Source: CAZPBC01 sp964584775
GTDB lineage: Bacteria > Chlamydiota > Chlamydiia > Chlamydiales > SLFE01
Reading direction: 5' to 3'
Length of the DNA: 64,000 bases
NCBI GenBank assembly: GCA_964584775.1
Contig: CAZPBC010000007.1
Span: 1 to 64,000 of the forward strand
Part shown: one piece after another, positions 58,481 to 64,000 of the stretch
Numbering within the stretch: position 1 is the stretch's first letter
Layout: the number at the start of each line of letters is the position of its first letter
Made by a program: the position numbers and the translations under genes
The notes under the pieces: model-generated
The model's input: the letters and a program-made list of their open reading frames with translations, nothing else
Told to the model about the DNA's origin: nothing
Databases searched by the model: none

Positions 58481-59106
58481 CTTAACGCGATGGGCTGGCC
58501 TTTACTTGTTAGGCGGTCCCCGTAGACATATCCACATGTTTTCAGGTAGTGAGTATTGGGATCGGACTCTTGCTGCACATAGAGGCTATTCGGAGTGACA
58601 TAGGTGAAGAGGAGGAAGGAGGCTGACCCGGGAAGCTCAGCGAGGTTGAGCTCCGTCTTTTTCGAAATGAAAAGAACGTTGCCTGCCATTTTCGGCCAAG
58701 GCTCAGGTAGTTCATCGTGAGTGTCGAGAGCGATGATGAAGGAGGCTTCGGTATCGCGGATCGAGGTGAGCTGTTCGAGGTTGATGGGTTCGGGAAAGTG
58801 ATGTTGGTAAAAGAGTTCATCTTGAGTGAGAAGCTGGTCTGCTCCTAGATGAAGGAGAGGGGTGAGAAGCAGCTCTTTAGCGATATCGCTAAAACGGTTG
58901 TGACAAAAAAACTTTTGAAGAAAAGGGCTCTCTCTCCAAAGGTCACGTCCAGCGAGATAAGGCTCTTTTCCTTCACGACTTTGGAGGACCTTGGTGATCT
59001 CCTCGTCGAGAGTGTCTAGCTGGGAAGCCGAGACAACGCCCTCTAGCTCTACATAGCCCTCTACCTCGAATTGGCGCTTACTCTCTTTGTCAATGGTGTA
59101 CTTCAT
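58477..59106 (-). CDS. CT296-like protein (2-oxoglutarate oxygenase fold, probably non-catalytic)
   Basis: A 209-residue protein directly beside rnc and radA, the position of Chlamydia trachomatis CT296. A published structural study, as I recall, found CT296 to have the Fe(II)/2-oxoglutarate oxygenase fold without the metal-binding residues. Here GYVELEGVVSASQLDTLDEE and LLHLGADQLLTQDELFYQHH fit a phytanoyl-dioxygenase-like start, but no clear HxD...H triad is visible. Identification rests on synteny and fold-like pattern. Function unknown. Confidence 0.72.
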   Translation of the reverse strand: MKYTIDKESKRQFEVEGYVELEGVVSASQLDTLDEEITKVLQSREGKEPYLAGRDLWRESPFLQKFFCHNRFSDIAKELLLTPLLHLGADQLLTQDELFYQHHFPEPINLEQLTSIRDTEASFIIALDTHDELPEPWPKMAGNVLFISKKTELNLAELPGSASFLLFTYVTPNSLYVQQESDPNTHYLKTCGYVYGDRLTSKGQPIALR

Positions 59107-59181
59107 ATGGCCAGAAAGTATAACTAGACTCGATGTTTAATTGTAGCTGTAAAATCCTTCCTACACTAAAATTTCTCTCTT

Positions 59182-59889
59182 ATGGAACTCAGTGAAATAT
59201 ACAAAAATTTAGAGGAAGTCGAAAAAATCATCGACTACTCCTTTAAGGATAAAACACTGCTGCTTCTCGCCTTCACTCACCGTTCTTTTGTCAATGAAAA
59301 CCGCGACTTAGTGCGTGACCACAATGAGCGTCTTGAGTTTTTAGGGGATGCTGTTTTGGGACTTTTGATTTCAGAATATCTCTATAAATACCTCCCCGAA
59401 ACCCCTGAGGGAGAGCTCTCCTACCTTCGCTCTCGACTTGTGGAGGCGACCTCTTGTGTCACCTACATCCAAAAACTCGACCTTGAAAAATTCCTACTTC
59501 TGGGTAAGGGAGAGAAGATGAATGATGGGCGTGGCAGGGAGTCGATTCTTTCAGATCTTTTCGAAGCGCTGATCGGAGCGGTCTTTGTTGATGGGGGAAT
59601 TGATGGTGCACGGCGTTTCATCTTCCATAACTTCTCTATAGACATCAATGAGATTATGAAGAAGCCTGTCCACAACTGGAAAGCACTCCTCCAAGATTAT
59701 GCTCAGAAGCACCATCAAGTCACGCCTGTTTATGAAGTGATGGACGAAAGCGGTCCCGACCACAGTAAGACTTTCGAAATCCGTGTGCTCATCCAGGATG
59801 ATGAGGTGGGGCGTGGTAAAGGCAACTCCAAGAAAGAAGCGCAACAGAATGCCGCAGAGGTCGGCGCACATAAACTGGGGATCGTCTAA
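59182..59889 (+). CDS. rnc: Ribonuclease III
   Basis: Double-stranded-RNA endonuclease for rRNA and mRNA processing. The signature NERLEFLGDAVLGLLISEYL is near residues 48-67 with the catalytic Glu/Asp, and a second acidic cluster lies in ILSDLFEALIGAVFVDGG. A dsRNA-binding domain fills residues 160-235 (NWKALLQDYAQKHHQ and GKGNSKKEAQQNAA). Length 235. Its stop overlaps the radA start by one base. Confidence 0.97.
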   Translation: MELSEIYKNLEEVEKIIDYSFKDKTLLLLAFTHRSFVNENRDLVRDHNERLEFLGDAVLGLLISEYLYKYLPETPEGELSYLRSRLVEATSCVTYIQKLDLEKFLLLGKGEKMNDGRGRESILSDLFEALIGAVFVDGGIDGARRFIFHNFSIDINEIMKKPVHNWKALLQDYAQKHHQVTPVYEVMDESGPDHSKTFEIRVLIQDDEVGRGKGNSKKEAQQNAAEVGAHKLGIV

Positions 59890-61304
59890 TGGCAAAGGTC
59901 AAGTCTGTCTGGTATTGCAATGAGTGCGGTCACAAAAGTTTCAAGTGGGTCGGTCAGTGCCCTGCTTGCTTAGAGTGGAATACTCTGAATGAAGAAAAAG
60001 AGCTTCCCGAGTCTCACACTCGTTTTGATATTGCTCCGAAAGAAAAAGCACGCCCTCAAAAAGTCAAAGAGGTCATTCTTGACGAGACGAAACGTGTGAG
60101 TACGGATCTTTCTGAGTTTGACCGTCTAATTGGTGGTGGGGTTGTCCCTGGTTCCTTGACGCTTGTAGGGGGGCAGCCAGGAATTGGAAAGTCGACCCTC
60201 CTGCTTCAAGTTTCCCAGTCCCTTGCAAAGAAGGGACTCAAGGTCCTTTATGTTTCTGGTGAGGAGTCTGCAGCTCAGACGTCACTTCGAGCGAAACGGC
60301 TCGGGGTCGACTCAGACAATCTTTATATCTTGAGTGAAACTCTCGTCGGACACATCTGTGATGTTGCTAAAGAGATGAAACCCGACCTACTGATCGTTGA
60401 CTCCATCCAAATTGTTTACAAAGGGGAGATCCAATCGGCTCCGGGGAGCGTCTCGCAGGTCCGTGAGTGCACGACACAGTTCATGCATTTTGCGAAAAGC
60501 GAGGGGATTGCTACTTTTCTCGTCGGCCACGTGACAAAAAGTGGAGATATTGCCGGGCCGAAAGTCCTTGAGCACCTTGTCGATACCGTTCTTTATTTCG
60601 AAGGGGATAAGCAACATAACTTTCGTATGATCCGTGCTTTTAAAAACCGCTTTGGTCCGACAGACGAAGTCGCGGTTTTTCAGATGGCGGGACACGGCCT
60701 GGTAGAAGTCAAAAATCCTTCGCAGATTTTTCTTCAAGAGCGTAAAAAGAATGTGGCGGGATCCGTTGTCGTTCCGACACTTGAGGGAACACGTCCTATT
60801 TTGGTTGAAGTGCAGTCTCTCGTGACGCCGACTGTCTTTTCTTCCCCTTCAAGACGTGTGACGGGGGTAGAAAACAACCGTCTGCTCCTCATATTGGCCG
60901 TCATGGAAAAACGGCTCCGCTTTCCACTGCATAAAATGGATGTCTTTGTCTCGATTGCTGGTGGTCTTCATATCGTAGAACCTGCAATCGATTTGGGGAT
61001 CCTCTTTGCCGTTGCTTCTTCTATGAAAAATGTGATCATTGATCCGACGACGACGATGATCGGAGAAGTGGGCCTCAGTGGAGAAGTACGAAATGTCTCC
61101 AGACTCGAGCTGCGCCTGAAAGAAGCCAAATCAATGGGTTTTTGCCGTGCCATCGTCCCCATGCACAGCCGACGCGGTCTCACCGATGAGGTGGCTGAGG
61201 GGCTCGATTTGATCGAAGTTGAAATGGTGGATGAGGCGTTTCGTGCACTCAGTCCTTATAAACCGAAGAAGCAGCCAGCGCCTCCGCAGCACGCTTCAGT
61301 GTAG
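59889..61304 (+). CDS. radA: DNA repair protein RadA
   Basis: RecA-like ATPase promoting branch migration in recombination. The N-terminal zinc finger is C10-x2-C13 ... C24-x2-C27 (YCNECGHKSFKWVGQCPAC). Walker A is GGQPGIGKST (94-103), the RadA-specific motif is AFKNRFGPTDEVAVF, and a Lon-protease-like C-terminal domain follows. Length 471. It is coupled to rnc, as in Chlamydia CT297-CT298. The 3' end overlaps an antisense SlyX-like gene by 56 bases. Confidence 0.97.
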   Translation: MAKVKSVWYCNECGHKSFKWVGQCPACLEWNTLNEEKELPESHTRFDIAPKEKARPQKVKEVILDETKRVSTDLSEFDRLIGGGVVPGSLTLVGGQPGIGKSTLLLQVSQSLAKKGLKVLYVSGEESAAQTSLRAKRLGVDSDNLYILSETLVGHICDVAKEMKPDLLIVDSIQIVYKGEIQSAPGSVSQVRECTTQFMHFAKSEGIATFLVGHVTKSGDIAGPKVLEHLVDTVLYFEGDKQHNFRMIRAFKNRFGPTDEVAVFQMAGHGLVEVKNPSQIFLQERKKNVAGSVVVPTLEGTRPILVEVQSLVTPTVFSSPSRRVTGVENNRLLLILAVMEKRLRFPLHKMDVFVSIAGGLHIVEPAIDLGILFAVASSMKNVIIDPTTTMIGEVGLSGEVRNVSRLELRLKEAKSMGFCRAIVPMHSRRGLTDEVAEGLDLIEVEMVDEAFRALSPYKPKKQPAPPQHASV

Positions 61305-61431
61305 ATAGACCATTTTCAAATCCCAAATCCTTAAAGAGTCGGTTCAGATAGTTCAATTCGGTCTCATAGAAGTCTTGCTTGGTTTCGAGTTCAGCAATCC
61401 GTCTAAAGAGCTCCTGTTCTTGTCGGTCCAT
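61249..61431 (-). CDS. Small SlyX-like coiled-coil protein
   Basis: A 60-residue protein MDRQEQELFRRIAELETKQD with heptad-like spacing, resembling SlyX-type coiled coils (leading ELEtKlafqe then tieeLn). It has an almost perfect ribosome-binding site, AAGGAGGAGAA, directly before the ATG, the strongest reason to call it real. Its 3' third is antisense to the end of radA. Function of SlyX itself is unclear. It is the only gene between radA and dnaA. Confidence 0.65.
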   Translation of the reverse strand: MDRQEQELFRRIAELETKQDFYETELNYLNRLFKDLGFENGLSTLKRAAEALAASSVYKD

Positions 61432-61598
61432 TTCTCCTCCTTGGTCAGAGATGGATAAAAGAAGAGCTTAAAAAAAGTTTTTAAAGATTGTGTTAAACCT
61501 GAAGATTTCATGAATCTTTCAGGATCTATCGGTTTCTAATGCCTCTCTTTTTTATATCTATGCAGTGCACGGATACGGATAACTGAGAGACCCTAGGT

Positions 61599-62963
61599 CT
61601 ATCCTTGTTGGCAGTGGAGGCTCTGCTTCACCTGGTCGATTTGGTGTTTGAGGGAGTCATCCTCTTTCATTTTTTGCTCAACTGTTTTGCAAGCGTGCAG
61701 GATGGTTGAGTGGGTCTTATTAAAGAAGACACCGAGCGACATCAGAGAGTCATTCACAAGGAGCTTGGAAAGGTACATGGCAACCTGACGAGGGGTGGCG
61801 ATGCTCTTGATCCGAGTGGTTCCTTTTAGATCACTGACGCGGACTTGGAACACAGAAGCCACACTTTTTAGGATCTGCTCTACAGTGATTTTTTCTCGGG
61901 GAGCGGACTGGAGAAGCTCACCGAGGGTATTTGTCACGAGATCTTTTGTGACGTTAACTCCGAGGAGACGGCTGTGTGCGCTAAGACGGTTGACAGCGCC
62001 CTCGAGTTGGCGGACATTGTAAAAGAGATGCTCAGCGATGAAGAAGGCCACATCATTTGGAAGGTCGAGGCCTTTTTCTTCTGCTTTGTGAGAAAGGATC
62101 GCGACGCGGGTTTCGAGGTCGGGGATGCCCATGTGAGCCACGAGTCCCCACTCCATCCGCGCTTTCATTCTTTCTGAAAGCTTGAGCTGAGAGGGGGGCT
62201 TGTCGCTAGTCATGACGACTTGTTTCCCATTATTGGCAAAGTGATCGAGAAGGACGCAGAACTCCTCTTCGAAGTTGAGTCGGTTCTGAAGGAACTGGAT
62301 ATCATCAATAAGAAGGACATCGACATCGACTCGATAGAAGCGCTTCATGCGGTCGATCGTTTTCTGACGGAGGTTTTCGACCAGGTCATTGATAAAACCC
62401 TCTGTCGTGATCAGCTGAACGCGGAGGTTTTTGTGATGCTCAATCACGTAGTGGCCGATGCTGTGTAGGATATGCGTTTTGCCGAGACCTACGCCACCAT
62501 GTATGAAAAGGGGGTTGTAGGAAGCGCCTGGACGCCTAGCAACGCCCATAGCAGCGGATTTAATAAATTGGTTAGAGGTTCCTTCGATGAAGGAGCTGAA
62601 CTGGTAGCGGTTGTTCAGTTTGATTTCGTAAAAGTTTGAATGGAGAGTGGGGCTGCGGTTCGTGGTCGTTGATTCGTGCACGACAGGAGCCGGCTTTGCC
62701 TCTTTCTTGGGAGCTTGGATGACAAATTTGAGGGCAGGCTCATCGGGAGCTTTGACAGGAAGGAACGAACAGAGGTCTTTTTTGTAGTTAGAGAGGAGAT
62801 AGTCTTGAACGAAGATGTTAGGAACCTCCAGTGTGATCTCTTCATCAGAAGCTTCTTGGACACGGATCGGAGCGAGCCAATTTTCGTAAGCAGTTTTAGA
62901 ACAGCGCTCTTTGACGTATTCTAAAAACTGAGTCCACGCTTCTTGAGTATCACAAGTGATCAT
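61599..62963 (-). CDS. dnaA: Chromosomal replication initiator DnaA
   Basis: Binds DnaA boxes and opens the origin. Domain I (residues 1-85) begins AWTQFLEYVKERCSKTAYEN. The AAA+ domain has Walker A GGVGLGKT (156-163) and the DnaA-type VLLIDDIQFLQN. The C-terminal DNA-binding domain has FFNKTHSTILHACKTVEQKM, a diverged form of the GGRDHTTVLHACRKI signature. Length 454. AAAGGAA precedes the ATG. Chlamydiae typically carry two dnaA genes; which one this is cannot be said. No dnaN or origin-like cluster adjoins it. Confidence 0.95.
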   Translation of the reverse strand: MITCDTQEAWTQFLEYVKERCSKTAYENWLAPIRVQEASDEEITLEVPNIFVQDYLLSNYKKDLCSFLPVKAPDEPALKFVIQAPKKEAKPAPVVHESTTTNRSPTLHSNFYEIKLNNRYQFSSFIEGTSNQFIKSAAMGVARRPGASYNPLFIHGGVGLGKTHILHSIGHYVIEHHKNLRVQLITTEGFINDLVENLRQKTIDRMKRFYRVDVDVLLIDDIQFLQNRLNFEEEFCVLLDHFANNGKQVVMTSDKPPSQLKLSERMKARMEWGLVAHMGIPDLETRVAILSHKAEEKGLDLPNDVAFFIAEHLFYNVRQLEGAVNRLSAHSRLLGVNVTKDLVTNTLGELLQSAPREKITVEQILKSVASVFQVRVSDLKGTTRIKSIATPRQVAMYLSKLLVNDSLMSLGVFFNKTHSTILHACKTVEQKMKEDDSLKHQIDQVKQSLHCQQG

Positions 62964-63030
62964 ATGCGGTTCCTTTTTCGTTATTCGTTCTGTATTCGCC
63001 GAGCTGTAGAAATGTTATGAACATTGTTTC

Positions 63031-63042
63031 CACAGCGCTGTG
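63031..63042. promoter_or_regulatory. Perfect 12-bp palindrome in the dnaA leader
   Basis: CACAGCGCTGTG lies between the predicted dnaA promoter and its start codon, about 70 bases before the ATG, so it would be transcribed or serve as an operator. No known chlamydial operator of this sequence comes to mind. Confidence 0.4.
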
Positions 63043-63061
63043 TTTCGTGATTTATGACAAG

Positions 63062-63090
63062 ACATTAGCAGGGGGTTTCAATGCTTGCAA
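63062..63090 (-). promoter_or_regulatory. Candidate dnaA promoter
   Basis: On the minus strand TTGCAA, a 17-base spacer and TAATGT match the housekeeping promoter pattern about 100 bases upstream of the dnaA ATG. Confidence 0.45.
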
Positions 63091-63340
63091 CAAAAATTCG
63101 AACGGTTTTTTTGTGTAAATTCGTTAAGTCTTTGATGTCAGAAAATTTAGCTGTCGGAAAAATTTTCTCTCTGAAATTTTTGATTTTTTTGGTTGACAAA
63201 GGGGTCTGTTTTGACAGGTGTTTGAAGATTTTGTCGCTTTCGGAGTCCACTCATTCAAAGTAAGAAATTTACGTAAAAGAGAGAAAATTTTTTTGGAATA
63301 CAAACGAGGTTTTTGTTCTTATGAACAGCTAAAGAAGCGT

Positions 63341-63349
63341 TGTTGATAA
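63341..63349 (-). promoter_or_regulatory. Single DnaA box
   Basis: TTATCAACA on the minus strand matches the TTATC(C/A)ACA consensus exactly. It lies between the 3' end of the right-edge gene and the dnaA promoter. One isolated box suggests autoregulation rather than an origin. Confidence 0.4.
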
Positions 63350-63366
63350 AGAGAAAGTCTCTTTAC

Positions 63367-64000
63367 TTAGGTCAAGGAGGTGTGACGGATTTTATCGCCT
63401 TTGGGTGTCGGTTCGTGAAAGGTCCAAGTGAGCCCGCTCTCCGCTAAGTAAAGGGATTTGTTAGAGTGTTTCTGTTGCAGCACTTTGAGTTTACAGTTGT
63501 CGCTGCAGGGCTCGATTTCTCCTAAGAGAAGCGTTTCGCAGCCGCTATGGTTTAGAAAGGTTTCCACGCCGCTCCATGTGAGGCCTTCGCTCATCGAGAG
63601 GTAGAGGAGATCACTTTTGTCAAAGAGTTTGTGAAGAGGTTTTTCTAAAACACCTGAGTGGTAGGTAAAAGTGAAAGTTTTTGTAGGGGATGTGAGTCGA
63701 AACTCGAGAGTCGCACCCGATTGGTCTTTCAAGATGTGCGGGAGGAAGGCAGTGTGGGGGCTGAGGGAGGTGAGCTTCTCTTCCAAAGGGTGGAGGTGAT
63801 GGAGTTCTTCTGGTCTAAAGTAGGGGAGAAGCATTTGGTAGCTTCTTGTGTGTAGATAGTAGTGGGATGGGTGGGCTGACTGTTTCTGTTGGAGGCGTAA
63901 GAGAGCTAGAAGGTCGTAGAAGTAGCTGGGGTCGTCGTGGGTGACAAAAACCTGAGAGATCTCCTCTGCGCGTTTTCCTGAGCGGTAAAGCTCTTTTAGG
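63367..64000 (-). CDS. Degenerate metallo-beta-lactamase-fold protein (RNase Z-like), 5' end outside window
   Basis: The minus-strand frame stays open to the right edge, so the start lies beyond base 64000. The visible 210 residues begin LKELYRSGKRAEEISQVFVT followed by HDDPSYFYDLLALLRL. This mirrors the RNase Z / MBL pattern (I..IFITHLHGDHxxGLPGLL), but the metal-binding HxHxDH is replaced by HDDPSY, so zinc hydrolase activity is unlikely. The C-terminal half (SMSEGLTWSGVETFLNHSGC and further) is not diagnostic. It is transcribed toward dnaA. The fold call is by eye. Confidence 0.55.
   Translation of the reverse strand, partial: LKELYRSGKRAEEISQVFVTHDDPSYFYDLLALLRLQQKQSAHPSHYYLHTRSYQMLLPYFRPEELHHLHPLEEKLTSLSPHTAFLPHILKDQSGATLEFRLTSPTKTFTFTYHSGVLEKPLHKLFDKSDLLYLSMSEGLTWSGVETFLNHSGCETLLLGEIEPCSDNCKLKVLQQKHSNKSLYLAESGLTWTFHEPTPKGDKIRHTSLT

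Larger units (their letters stand above)
62964..63366. promoter_or_regulatory. AT-rich regulatory region upstream of dnaA
   Basis: About 400 bases without a credible gene. It contains a candidate dnaA promoter (63062-63090), the perfect palindrome CACAGCGCTGTG (63031-63042) and one consensus DnaA box (63341-63349), with long A/T runs between. A 61-codon minus-strand frame across it has no ribosome-binding site. It could serve dnaA autoregulation; a single box is too few for a confident origin call. Confidence 0.5.

Noticed and set aside
63065..63250. 61-codon minus-strand frame upstream of dnaA
   Set aside because: Lys/Ile-rich composition reflects A/T bias, no ribosome-binding site, and it overlaps the likely dnaA promoter.
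62964..63366. Chromosomal origin of replication
   Set aside because: Only one exact DnaA box was found, and no dnaN, gidA or similar origin neighbours are present.

Overview
The window is a segment of a Chlamydiota chromosome, most likely from an environmental (non-Chlamydiaceae) lineage. From memory, gene neighbourhoods match Chlamydia trachomatis: rpsD/murJ/nfo; hemA beside the second type IIA topoisomerase pair; kdsA followed by the LPS-export genes; pheT followed by a CT476-like lipoprotein and an ada/ogt methyltransferase; nqrBCDE followed by glycine-cleavage genes; a CT296-like gene beside rnc and radA. Features unlike the pathogens include asnS, a nearly complete glycine cleavage system, a CtcC regulator that keeps its DNA-binding domain, many leucine-rich-repeat (LRR) proteins, and accessory genes between the conserved blocks. 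I do not assign a family.

Layout. 1-1260: the 3' end of an LRR gene and a decayed zone with LRR, transposase and integrase-repeat remnants. 1261-9657: ctcC-ctcB two-component pair, rpsD, murJ, a 17-bp inverted-repeat element, nfo-asnS, hemA. 9745-14602: hemH, then an accessory block of two ribonuclease-inhibitor-type LRR proteins, a methyltransferase and a PseB-like dehydratase. 14701-21060: parE-parC, recX, two small genes, rluD, dtd. 21146-24217: a 1023-residue protein with an N-terminal membrane domain, 23 LRRs and a NEL-type (IpaH/SspH) E3 ligase domain whose catalytic cysteine position holds leucine. 24332-32917: khpA, tRNA-Arg, kdsA-lptC-like-lptA-like-lptB, two ndk genes (one with a signal peptide), pheT, a lipoprotein. 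32907-42628: ogt, an 851-residue protein sharing the membrane domain of the NEL protein, a secreted protein, a 2-oxoglutarate oxygenase, a ComF-like protein and a giant AsmA-like protein. 42694-54983: nqrBCDE, glycine cleavage genes split by a DUF4116 gene, a CT283-position gene and a PpiD-like chaperone. 55128-57775: an accessory island with a tandem pair of paralogues of unknown family. 57794-64000: lipoate ligase, CT296-like protein, rnc, radA, a SlyX-like gene, dnaA with a regulatory-looking upstream region, and a partial gene resembling a degenerate metallo-beta-lactamase-fold protein.

How the genes work together. kdsA with lptC/lptA-like/lptB makes Kdo and exports lipopolysaccharide. 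The large AsmA-like protein may also serve the envelope. nqrBCDE form most of the sodium-pumping NADH:quinone oxidoreductase (nqrA and nqrF are not here). gcvT, gcvH and gcvPA/PB form the glycine cleavage system, whose H protein needs lipoate from the ligase encoded about 7 kb away. The LRR, NEL, membrane-anchored and DUF4116 proteins look like host-interaction candidates. The most novel signals are the NEL protein with a missing catalytic cysteine, the membrane domain it shares with an otherwise unrelated protein, and the uncharacterised paralogue pair at 55-57 kb. All functional calls come from reading sequence; no searches were run.
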